Shown piece by piece: positions 24,740 to 35,800 of a DNA stretch of 64,000 nucleotides. A program made the position numbers and the translations under genes. The notes beneath the pieces were generated by a model. That model was not told where the DNA came from. It made no database searches and was given only the letters and a program-made list of their open reading frames with translations. Position 1 is the first letter of the stretch. The number at the start of each line of letters is the position of its first letter. Source of the DNA: Trametopsis cervina (taxonomy: Eukaryota > Basidiomycota > Agaricomycetes > Polyporales > Irpicaceae); NCBI GenBank assembly GCA_022385755.1, contig MU278351.1:375594-439593 (forward strand). The letters are read 5' to 3'.

Positions 24740-27368
24740 GTTCGCCAAGGAAGTTATAGAAGTATGAAAAGTCTTAGAAATTCGACGTCGAGTCGGTTGT
24801 TGGATGGCTAGAATCAAGCGGCGGCGTGCGTCGGTTGGTGTCTAGACGAGACCAGCGGAACCTGCCGGTCTAGCGAATGACAAAGTCGGCTTGGACGACG
24901 GGGAAAGGTTGTTCTACAACTTGAGAGCGGCGACAACGACGGCTTTCAAGAACAGTGGCTGCGATGCAGCTGGCAGTGAAGAGCTAAGGAGCTCGGAGGG
25001 AGACTGCCTTTTGGTTGAGCCTTGCGGTGCCAGGGGACTTTGCCATTGATCACTGACACCGCATAACATGGTGACATTGGAGCAACGATGTGTGACAATT
25101 ACCGCCCAACTTCACGTCACACGTCACCAGCTAGCCTCCGCAGAACACCGTTACCCAGCTTCTAGCCACCACGTTCATCCTATCGACTACTGGAATAAAC
25201 TGCTCAAGCTTTGAAGCTCGAGTCAGAATTTGGGAGAAACAGACCCGGCATAAAAACAGCGCGACGTCCAGGTGTTTTGCCTTTGAAGAGTCAAATACGG
25301 CGACCTTTGTGATGTTATTGATCTTGTTTACAACGTCTTTGTCTAAATTGACTTTTTTCTTTGCCTAGATGTGACCGACAGGTTGTACAACTGAGGCTTT
25401 GCATCTGAAACTGTTGAAGTGAAATCTTTATTGCCTTTCAGCGACAATAAGTCCGCAGTCGCTATATGCGCAATGGCCATCGGCGTTACATCCTCTTATT
25501 ATAGTCCCTTTATAGATGTGTCACCTACGAGACCCCGGACCTGTAACAGCCTGAAGTCCGTACGGGTTCTGTGTGGCAGTGGTCCATCATCTACCTCGAA
25601 ACAACAGATGTCAGCTTCCTGATATACGCCCACGGTAGCCCCAAGTCTCTGCCATGCAGTCTGTTTCATGCGGTGCACCTCTTACTGTGAGTAAGTTATC
25701 TTGCCGATCTAGGCTGCGCAACTTACCGGCCAGCAGGAAACAAGGCCGTCGACGCTTTGGAGCTCAGGCCATAGGTATATCAAGAGCGTAGGGCGCATCA
25801 GCAAGCCCCCAAACAACATATTACATGTCATGCCGGACGTGATCATCATCTAGCGTCGATGATGCTGCTCTCGACATCACAGGTGTGCCGTCCGCCCGTG
25901 ATGCCAGTTGGTCTTAAGCAAGCAAGAATCCTCACCGCAGCCACATAGAAGAATAAAATCATGGACCTCCCGTTGATTGTTTATCGATGTATGTTTGTAT
26001 CCCAACGACCGAATCGAACGCTTGTTGGGCTATAAATATGCAATCATGATACCTTAATCCATTGGCGGGCCCATAGAACCTCGACACCCTACAGTCTCCC
26101 TTCGTACGGTCGTGTCGTCTGCCGTCAGGCGCGGAGTGGTATTGCTGGTGAGTAAAAGTAAAGGAGTCTCTCGTATTATAGTAACATAGCTCTCATAGAT
26201 CTCGACGCTTTCGCAGGTGCCTGCAAAGCCTCGCCTCCGCCATAGCGGATCAATGATAATATGACCTAGGGGGCGCGCTCCGTCTAGAAAGCTGTGCAAT
26301 TACCGTATCACCAAATCCTAGCATACTGTAACCTGCCCGTTGTCTCACAGCTCAGCTGACTAAACAACCCCACATAGCCCCCTTCCACGGAAGTTTCAAG
26401 CATCCAGGCAAGCCCTTCGGTGTTATCGCTGTTTCTCAATTCGCGCTCGGCACCTGCTCAGTGGGCTGACAAGTATCGTCTGGAACGATCGAATGCGATC
26501 GACCTCCGTATCAGTTACAGGAAGTAGAACGGCCATTCCAGACACCCAATTGATTCCGCCTTTGGACGTGCGAAGCTTTGTGGCAGATGCATGTCTGGAT
26601 TCAGTATGCTCCTCTCACCGTCATCCGATTCCGCCGTCTTTTCACCGTGCCCTTATCCAGTCCTTGTCAGATTTCTGTCTGCGTAGCAAGATCAAGCATC
26701 TGCTGTTCAATGAAGACCGCGCGGCAAACAACCGAGAATGTGTCTGTGTGAAAGATTCTGACCATGGTACCTTGATGTGGTCCGCCATGCATGGGCAGAT
26801 ATGTTCTATGCCGTTGTTTTGTGTGTCAGACCTCTGAGAACTCCCAGTAAGCACTTCGCCCTGCAGAAATCCAAAGGGATTATGCTGAGTGCTAGTATGT
26901 TACAGCTGGACCACGCGTCAGTGGTCCGCAAATAGAAAAAAACGCGCTTGAACTCCGCTGCGTGCGTGTGCAGATGTGTTCTGCCATCAGTCGCGCTGTT
27001 CAGCCAGGCGCCTGTCGGCTCCCATAACTGCCATGCGCCTGGGCCTGACGCGTAACGGCATGCACGGTATCTCTGTCAGTCAGTGTCACCATTCTGTGCT
27101 TCCGCCCGTCGCCCTTTCACTTTTCGCTGTGGCCCAGAGTTCCTACTGGGAAAGAGGAATACATCGAAGCGACACTCGGTACACTGTCAAATCCACCGAG
27201 ACGACGATCCCACCCCTGGACGTGTGCTCGAACGTCTGTGCCGAATTTCTGTCATTGTCCAGCGCTCCACACCGCCGTTCATAAAACTCGCTATCGCAGG
27301 ATGTCATCAGAGCTGTGCCTGCTACCCCCCGTCATTCCAACGGCCCTACAAAATTATATTTCGCCATA
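24740..27368. other. 2.6-kb gene-poor intergenic region
   Basis: The left 300 bp are the 5' flank of VTS1 and the right end is the GH16 promoter. Between them I find no spliceable gene, RNA gene or transposon boundary. Two stretches, near 26530-26640 and 27180-27290, look faintly alike and could be old duplicated sequence, but the match is too weak to assert. Confidence 0.5.
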
Positions 27369-28892
27369 ATGTTGTTTCGGGCTGCAGCAGTATGGGCGTT
27401 GGCTCTTCCTTTGCTCACTCAGGCGCAGTATGCCATGGTGAAGGAGTACATAGGCGAGAACTTCTTCAACGACTGGAGTTTCTACGGCAATGGTGAGAAC
27501 GACTCCACCTATCAAAAATTAGACCCAGCACTGACATTTGGCTACCAGCCGACAACCTCACAAACAGCGACGCTTTGTGAGTATATTTGCGAGCACTGAT
27601 GTTGGATGACAGCTAATATGGGTTTATGCAGTTACGTGGACTCCCAGCAGGCGTCACAATCCAAACTTGCACTAGTAAATGAGGCGGGAAATGCCATCAT
27701 GAAAGTAGATAACTCCTCTACCCTGCAATTCGGCCAGAAGCGCAATTCCATTCGTGTGTCATCGAAAGCGAAGTACACGGTCGGTAGCCTATGGATCGCG
27801 GATATTTTGCATATCCCCTATGGCGTCAGTATCTCGCGTCATCACTGCGGTGTCATAATTAATGAGATCTATGATCTTCCAGTGTTCGGTGTGGCCTGCG
27901 TGGTGGTCTTCGGCTCCCAACTGGCCTGACGGTGGTGAGATAGGTAAATTTGAACGCGCATTTCGCACGAGGCACCCGAACTAATAGTGCATATTTCAGA
28001 TACCCTCGAAGGTGTTAATTTAGCCACTATGGCCCATATGGGCCTTCATACGGAGCCCGTGCGTTCACAGAAAGGATCCATCAAATATTGACGTTACCTG
28101 ACCAACGGGTTTCAGGGATGCACGTTAGCTAATAGCTCCGTGCAGACAAGCACACTCATCAATTCCACGGACTGCTCGATTTTTGCCGATAATAACTCGG
28201 GATGCATAGTGACCAATCCTAACACGACTTCGTATGGGCCCGCCTTCGCGGCAACAGGAGGGGGCATCTTCGTCACGGAGTTTGCCACGAAGGGCATATC
28301 GTGAGTTAACCAGGCACCCACAATGACATCCAAAGATACTGAATGGTCTGTCCGATTAGCATATGGTTCTTTCCCGTAAGCCTATAGATCTAACATTCCT
28401 ACATCACTTCCTCATCATTCGTTTTTGCTCATGCAGCGCTCCTCAATCCCTGCCTCATTGCAAGGAAATCAGAGCACGATCGATACCTCTACGTTGGGCA
28501 CCCCAATTGGGAACTGGCCCTCCAGTGGGTGCAATATCAATCAGTTCTTTGAACCTCAAGAGTTGGTGTTCGATATCACATTATGCGGCGGTAAGCTCGG
28601 ATTTCTCCCGCTCCCGATGACAAGTCCTTACTGATCGCGTATCTGTCGTTTAGACTATGCAGGGAACCCTCAAACGTTCCTGCAGACGTGTTCTGGCATC
28701 TGCTATGACGACTTTGTCCTCGGACCTCCATCTAACTTCGACACGGCGTACTTCGAAGTCCAGTACGTGCGAGTATATGGCCAACCCGGTGAACTTACCG
28801 TCATCTCCTCCCGTGCTTTCCGCACCGCGGACATCGCGGCATTGTTCACGCTTGTCGTCACCGGAGTCAGCATCTTCTTCTTGGTTCTTTGA
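27369..28892 (+). CDS. GH16 family beta-glucanase-like protein, secreted
   Basis: Predicted endo-acting beta-glucan hydrolase or transglycosylase of glycoside hydrolase family 16, acting at the wall or outside. Eight exons (27369-27580, 27632-27824, 27883-27943, 28000-28058, 28116-28300, 28360-28375, 28437-28590, 28654-28892) sum to 372 residues. A signal peptide ends at LTQAQ. The catalytic loop reads NWPDGGEIDTLEGVN, giving the family E-I-D-x-x-E with nucleophile and acid/base Glu. It lies after SLWIADILHIPYGCSVWPAWW and before MGLHTEPGC. FVTEFATKGISIWFF and DITLCGDYAGNP follow. The C-terminus is hydrophobic (AALFTLVVTGVSIFFLVL), suggesting a membrane or GPI-type anchor. Exon 6 is only 16 nt and intron 1 uses a GTATAT donor. 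Confidence 0.85.
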
Positions 28893-29720
28893 AAATGAAA
28901 AGGTTAACGGACATATGTGGCTCGGACGAAAAACGTCCCGGAGGTGGTTTCTAGTATGCAGCACAGCGTCATAGGGCACACGGTGTATCGGCTGATAGAC
29001 AGGGACTTGTAGGATACCTGGTAATTATGAATATTCTATAACAAACATTACTCGCGTTGTACCCCAGTTCGTGTGGAACCAGCGGCCATGCAGCCGAGAC
29101 TGGATCAGCATTTGTACAGCTTGCGAGAGATCGGATCTGCCAGGTCTTACGACTGGTATGTCAAGATATCCATGATCTCTGTATCGCCTTGCAATCTGAC
29201 CTTAACGGAAGTTTATCGTGCAGGGTACCCGAACCAGATCATTTGAGGGCTGCAGCCAAACCGCAAGCCTACTGGCTGACGAGTCACGCATGAGCGCACC
29301 AATCGCATGTCGGATGACTATATCTGATCATTATGATCACGTCCGTGCGGGGCAACTCGGACACAAACCAGGGGGGCCACCCAAACCCAAACTGAAGCAG
29401 GGCTGACTTGCAGAATGTTTCTAGCCTATTCAGCACCGGGGCTGCGCGACAATTGCATATGAATCGCAACACACCATTGGCACGTTCAACATCTCAAAGC
29501 CAGAAATTATGACTTTCAGCATGCGTACGCAAATGTCTAGCAGCCGTGGAAAGACGGATGATGCAAAGCGTGCACTCATGCCAAAACCGCGGCCAGTGAC
29601 ACCGATAACGGAGACTATCCGCGCAGAGCGGTTAGCCCCGCTCGACTTATAAATTCGGCCGTCCGCGTTGCGGTTGGAGAGTTCAGGCCCAAGCCATCCC
29701 GCGTATCTACCCTTCCTACT
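28893..29720. other. Intergenic, GH16 to SDR
   Basis: No gene is supported. The right end carries the SDR promoter. Confidence 0.55.
29648..29653 (+). promoter_or_regulatory. TATA box of the SDR gene
   Basis: TATAAA lies 73 bp before the ATG at 29721, normal spacing for a fungal promoter. Confidence 0.5.
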
Positions 29721-30796
29721 ATGTCCTCAGCTGACGCGCTATTTGACGTGACGGGGCTCGTCGCCGTCGTTACTGGAGGCGGGACAGGTCAATTCTCCTA
29801 CATGTCGCGTGTTTTGCACGATCTGACTTCTATCAGGCATCGGTCTCATGATGGCCAAAACGCTCGAGAACAACGGCGCCACCGTCTACATAACATCTCG
29901 CAGACTAGACATACTCGAGAAAGCCGCGAACGAGAATAATGTGAGCGCCACCTCGGATATGATGAAACTGCTACAATCGTACTCACCTCCAATGACAAGA
30001 AATACGGAAACATAATACCTGTGCAATGCGACATTACGAATCAGGCCAACATACAAGGCTTGGTCGACACAATCAAAGCACGGCATGGCTTTGTCAACCT
30101 CCTCGTCAATAACGCAGGTGTGGCGTTGAATCTGTTACCACAGCTGCCCACTCCCCAGACCGGCCGTATCACCGCATTCCAACGCGCGTTACTGCAGGCC
30201 GGTACTCCAGAAGACTTCACACGCACCCTGGAAATCAACGTCACCGCTCAATACTACTCCGCCGTCCTCTTCCTGGAGTTGCTCGATGCGGGTAATAAGC
30301 GGGGGAACATGAGGGGCGTCACGAGCCAGATCATTACCGTCGCGAGCGGTGCAGCGTTCCGATCGGACGACAAGCTGTTCAGTGCGTCATACACCTTGAG
30401 TAAAGGGGCAGCAGTCCACCTGGGGAAAATGCTCGCGCGGTTCCTCAAGGACTGGCAGATACGGAGCAACGTCTTCGCGCCGGGCTTTTTCTTCTCTGGT
30501 ACGTTGCCGACTGGCAGCGGGATTTACAAGTGGGTTAACGGCTTCGAACAGAAATGACAGAACCGCTTGAGCTCACCGATGACCAAGTTCGACAAGTGGC
30601 CCCTCTGCATCGTGCAGGAAGCGAAGATGATATAGCCGGAATGATTCTGTATATGGCTAGCAAGGTCAGTACTGTATGTGGGGGTCCGCTCTGCGATATA
30701 TTAATCAAAGTCGGATATTAGGCTGGTGCCTACATCAACGGCTCCGTGCAGCTTGTGGATGGAGGACGACAGCTACTGTTCCCATCAACCTATTAG
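29721..30796 (+). CDS. Short-chain dehydrogenase/reductase
   Basis: Classical SDR that oxidises or reduces a carbonyl or hydroxyl with NAD(P)(H); substrate unknown. Exons 29721-29787, 29837-29940, 30000-30498, 30552-30664 and 30722-30796 give 285 residues. The Rossmann nucleotide motif is split by intron 1 and reads TGGGTGIGLMMAK after splicing. NNAGV, the catalytic Ser in VASGAAF and the active-site YTLSK (YxxxK) are all present, followed by NVFAPGFFFSEMT and a C-terminal GAYINGSVQLVDGG. There is no signal peptide or membrane segment, so it is probably cytosolic. The next gene, on the other strand, is an unrelated oxidoreductase whose stop lies only 120 bp away. Confidence 0.88.
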
Positions 30797-30916
30797 ACGA
30801 GACGACTGTATTTCCTGGACCCTTTGCTGCTGACGTCAAGCACCGCAGTCTGAATGAGTTGTAGCACCTGATAGAGCATTATAGACGGATCTTTGGAGTG
30901 GTTATTCAATACATAT

Positions 30917-32437
30917 TCATTTCGATTGGGAGTAGGTAGCCTCGAGGCGCGATTTGACGTAATCGCCTGCAGTCACGACCTCGTACTTGGCAGGAAAGGC
31001 ATCCGAGACGCAGCTTGGCAGTGCCTGAAGAATTTCCTGTTAAGTGAGCGCCAGTGGAACGAGAACGATGAACATACCTCCAGCTTCACATTATAATCCG
31101 TCCCAAAGAACAACGGGATAGAGTATCTCTCTTTTCCGCTTCGGTTGATCGCCCGATGTACGGTAGACTTGAAGATGTCATCTTCGGAGGATAAGCAATT
31201 CGTCCAACGAATCTCGATAGCGCAGAAGTCGCACTCACTCGTCCAGCGTGCGAACTGATCTCCCAGGCTGCAGATAACGATTGTTTAACATCTGGAAGCC
31301 TAGAACATTTGCTGCGGATGTCTCACTTAACGACGAAAGTCCCAGGGATAGGGACTGCATCGATCCATTTCCCCTGATTATTTAGGACTTGTAGGGCGGG
31401 GACGTCATCCTGCCACAGAATAGTAAAACACTGTATGGGTAGGTCAGTCGTCTATTTGACCTTCCTGGCGAGCAATCTAGACTTTCCTCGTAACTATGAA
31501 TGATGAAGGTGAGGTACATCCCCGGGAAAAGGGTTAGGCACATACTCAGTGTGCGCGCCGATGCCTTGAATTCGGTCATCTACCACGCCATCTTGAGACG
31601 GATAATACAGCAGGCGCATGATCGCAGCTGGTTTAGTGACCTACAGGGAGGTCATAGGTGTTTGCACTCAAACCCACAGTATATCTGATAAACGCACCTT
31701 ATCATCGAAGAAGTTTTCATCCAAGTCCAGCGCAAGGGCAAAGAGAGGGAATAAGGCTTTGCCCAGGTTCACAACGGCATGGCTAGTGGGGAATGAACGT
31801 ATGAGCACCTTGCTGAAGAGTCAAGGGAAGTGAGATGTACTAGTATTGTAAAACATCTTCTCTAAAACCAGGTAGGATGTCAGCATCTGGCCAGACATTA
31901 TCTCCCGTCATTGCACCATCGTCAGAACGAGCGGCTCCGTTTGGTGCTTCCCATCCTATGTCGAAACCTTCATGCAGGTCGCCACGGTTCTCGGGGTTGG
32001 TGTTCTCGCCGAGAAGGGCTGTGTAGCCTTTGAAGTTCGCGCTCTTATGGATGTCTAAAGCTTGTTTCGTCGCTTGAGGTAGCGCGAAGAAGTTCTTCCC
32101 AGCGGATAAGGCGCTGGATATTGTTTGTTCTGCAACGCCGTGACTCCTCACTGGTACCAGCGAACCATCGATGTTGGACCTGTACACTTAAGTATGTAGC
32201 AACATACCGTAGAAAAAGCCAACGTTTATACATGAGTCGCGTATTTGGTCGGCAAGAGCTCTTCTGACAATCGGATCAGAACTATGGATGTTCTCGAGGT
32301 CTCTGGAGAGTAACAAGTCGATTAGCCACCGTTCAACGTCTGCATCATGAAACGTACATGACAGGAATTTGTTCAAATGTACTCTCGGTGCGCTCCAGAC
32401 ATGACAGTAGTGGTCTTGCAGGTTGTTGTGTCGCCAT
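30917..32437 (-). CDS. IPNS-like 2OG-Fe(II) oxygenase with a GA-AG intron
   Basis: Plant/fungal isopenicillin-N-synthase-like non-haem iron oxygenase; substrate unknown. Start MATQQPARPLLSCLERTE leads into FEQIPVIDLENI. Ten exons (first 32358-32437, last 30917-31036) sum to 352 residues, the usual family length. It carries GFFYVRSHGV, KGYTALLGENTNPENRGDLHEGFDIG and LYYPSQ. The iron ligands lie in GAHTDYE and STVHRAINRSGKERYSIP, the latter also with the 2OG-binding Arg/Ser. Frame is kept only if a 7-nt exon (31487-31493) encodes D(partial)-Y-E and the next intron (31431-31486) starts GA rather than GT. That donor reads GAAAGT where GTAAGT is expected. The gene may use a rare GA-AG intron or may be disabled. 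The LINE insertion lies 288 bp upstream of its start. Confidence 0.8.
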
Positions 32438-32724
32438 CGCACTGATTCAGCAGAGTCGCACTGAACCAACGGCAGATGTGCCCTGACACCGCGATCACGT
32501 GCCGCTGATAACAACGTCGCCTGACCTTCATCCGTATCTAAGTATTAGCTCCAATCATGCGCTTGCAGTGCCGCATATCACTAAACCATGGGTGATAAGG
32601 TCAAGTGTCCATCGAGACTGAGAGTCTGCGATGGTGATCACAGTTTGCGACACGCCACGATCCTGTTTGTTAGCTCTACAAATCTTGCAAGCGCCGTACT
32701 GCTCTGATGTGACAGGTGTGACGT

Positions 32725-32740
32725 AGGCACTTTCTAACTT
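32725..32740. repeat. Left target-site duplication of the LINE
   Basis: The 16 bases AGGCACTTTCTAACTT recur without mismatch at 43592-43607. They directly abut the poly(T) run that is the minus-strand A tail of the element. Confidence 0.9.
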
Positions 32741-32895
32741 TTTTTGATGAGCAAAGTGGGCTAGGGGCAGTCCGGTTGACGGCCTCCCGAAGTCCTGCTT
32801 GTACGAGGGGGTCTCACCCTCTGGAATTATAAGGTCATCGCAGAGGAAATGCGTAGTCGCACACCTCCCGTTTGGGAAAGTAGTGTGGGGATGGC

Positions 32896-35800
32896 TTAGT
32901 CATCATCGGGGGCGGGCGGAGGCAGCCCTTGTGGGACTACCCCTGGCACCGCTCCCTCCGACTGAGGCCGACCCACTAAAACCCCTGCTTGGTGGAGCCA
33001 GTTTTCGGGGAGAGCATCCTCGTGGTCTAGCGTACCGGACCAGGTGGCTAGTACAGTAGCCGCTGGTATCCGCTTGGACGTGGGGAGTTTGGGGTGGGTG
33101 AGTGCGATGTCGAGCGTGAGGCGGCGGTTGATCGTATTCATCCATTTGTTCGTGATCGATTCCGGGGTGTGTTGGAAAGTGAGGTCATCGCTGTGGCCCA
33201 CCACCCGTTCGCAGCGGAGTTTCCAGATCAGGTAAGCCGACTCCGCCACCGCGATGTGGAGGAGGCGTGACGAGCCCGGGAGTGGGCGTTCGTTTGTGTC
33301 GTGGAGGTGTATGAGGTTGATCCCCGTTATGCTGCCGATAGTGATCGCTGGTATGGCGGTGGGTTTGCGTGCCATAAGTGCACGGACAAGGCTCCAAACG
33401 AGAGATTGGCCGTTCGCCGTACAGGCTGTAAGGATGTGGGTCATTGAGTCCTGCGTGTCGCAGTGGGGGCATCGAGCTCGGTCTTCGAAGCCCGTGATAT
33501 GTGTCCACCACTCTCCGCAGCGGTAGCCGTGGTGTAGGAGTTTCCAGAGGAAGACCTGGACTCTTCGATCGTTGGTTCGGGATCGGAGTGCTGCCCAGAT
33601 GGCTGGTGAGGTGGGTGTGAGGCCAGTGTGCGCTTTTACCGCTGCTTTAGTCAGCGTAAGGTGCTGTTCCGTGTGTCGACGGGGAGGGTGCAGGCTATGG
33701 GCCATGTCGTAGATCCCTTTGTACAGCAGTGTCTGGAAGAGCGCAGAAATTTTCGCCCCGCTAGGCAGGAAGCGGGAGATGGTGTAGGGGGGGCGCGTGT
33801 CGATGCATTCCGCCTGCGCCCCCAAAGCGGCTAGGGCTGCGGCGTGTACAGCTCCAGGGCGCTGCGGTGATACCTTTGACCAAAGAAAGCGAGTGGGCGC
33901 GCTGCGGGCTCGGCATTGGGAGATAATGGCTCTATACAGGGCGCTGTGCTCAACTCCAATCCAGCCGATGTCCTCCCAGCGGGGGGATCGGGTCAGGATG
34001 GCGTGCAGCGGCCTGTGAGCCTCGGATATGATCTTGACTGGGACCACCCTGGGGGCGTCTTGGAGTGCGTATAGGATGGCAGTGAGGGTTCCCGTCAGCG
34101 CGGATTGGTCTGTACCCAGGGCTCGTGATGCGCGGTTGAGGCGGTGTTGGTCAGCCACCCAGATGCCGGCTCCTCCTCTTGCGTCCTCGGTGAGTGGATG
34201 CAGTTCAGATCCTGCGACATGGATGGTGAGAGTGGCGTGCGGCATGGTGCTGGTAGGTGCGCGGTCCGTGGTGTCATGGCACGTTGCGCTCTCGTCCGTA
34301 AAGATGCGGAACGTCGCCGAGAGGTCATGTTGCACCGTGAGTGAGGGGTTGTATGTATAGGGTTTGGTAAGATCCGTGCGGCGTGTGTTTTTGTGTAGAC
34401 GTCTCTTGGTGAGGCTCAGCCCGTCCGATACATGTTCGGCGTCAGGGTGCCACTTCGGGCCCAGTCGGGAGAGGATGCTCTTCGCCGTGGTGTAGCACGT
34501 AAAAGGGTGTAGGCAGCGGTGCATATCGCGTATGGTTTGGCAGGGGTCGCAGCACGTCCGTTTGGGGTAGTGTGACGCGCAGTCTGCTTTTGCAATAGTG
34601 AGGTTCCCGTACTCGACAAAGGTGTGTAATTGGTGTACTGTGCTGATGTGGTGTCTGTTTCGGAGACATTTGTCTGCCTTGGTACGGCGCGTTGTGTGGA
34701 GGGCGTCAGATGCGCCGAGATGTAGCCATGCTGGGAGGGAGCCTTTGAGTGCTGGTGAGAGCTTGATCGCGTTAAATTTCACTCCTGCTTCCTTCGCTAG
34801 GGTGAGGAGGTCACGGAGGGGTTTGGGTAGGGTCGACCGTGGGCTGGCGTTCACTCGCCACGTCTGGAGGAAGAGCTGGAGTTTCATGTTCTCATCGTGT
34901 TGCGGTCCCGAGACGACGGCGTGTTTCGCAAGGATGGCATCAGCGACGTACGCCCAGGCTGGTCGGGATTCAGAGAGGTCGAGGAAGGGGATCAGCCAAG
35001 TCAGTGTGATCGACTTGACCCTACTCGGGATGTCGATGAGTCCCAGTCCGCCCTGTTTTATGGGTTTGGTAAGGGTAGTCATGCTGATGGGTGGGGATTT
35101 CAGGTTTGGCCATATGAACTTGCGGATGATCCGTGTGAGGTCCTCCGCTATCGTGCGCGGCATGCCCTGGACTTTAGTGAGGTACTGAATTCTCCCCCCT
35201 ATTTCCATGTTGACGACTAGGCGTCTGCCAAAGACTGTAAGTCCCGGTCGGTCCCATTCCGCGAGTCTACGGTTGATTGCCTTCAGGACAGGCTGCCAGG
35301 GTGCAGCCTGGTCAACTGCATTTCCGATCCAGACTCCTAGGATCCTGGTGAGCGTGCCGTCCTGTGCTATGTGGATATTTTGGGCGAGTGGGTCACCCGT
35401 TGCGTCGAAGCATCGTGTGTCCATGACCCGTTGGCGGTATGCGGGCGAGCCAACCGGGATGATTTCTGTTTTCTCGATGTTGAACTTTGCCCCAGCCGCG
35501 TGGCACCATTCGTCGAGAATGGCGTGGAGGTCCGCGTAGCTATCGTGTTCCGAGAGGTAGACAGTTGTGTCGTCAGCGAACAATGTGGTGATGAGTCGTT
35601 CCTGCATGCCAGGGATCGCGAAACCGGCGAGTCCAGAGTTGCGTATCATGCAAGCGAGCGGTTCAATTGCTAGATCGAAGAGGAGGCAGGGTAGCGGGTC
35701 TCCTTGTCTGACTCCTCTGGTTATGGGGAACATCCTGCTTGAGACGCCATTGATCATTATGCAGGAGTGGGCAGATTCGTAGAGGGAGCGTACTGTTTGT

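Noticed and set aside
26530..27290. Possible degenerate duplication between about 26530-26640 and 27180-27290
   Set aside because: Only scattered short matches by eye; a local alignment score would be needed to claim it.
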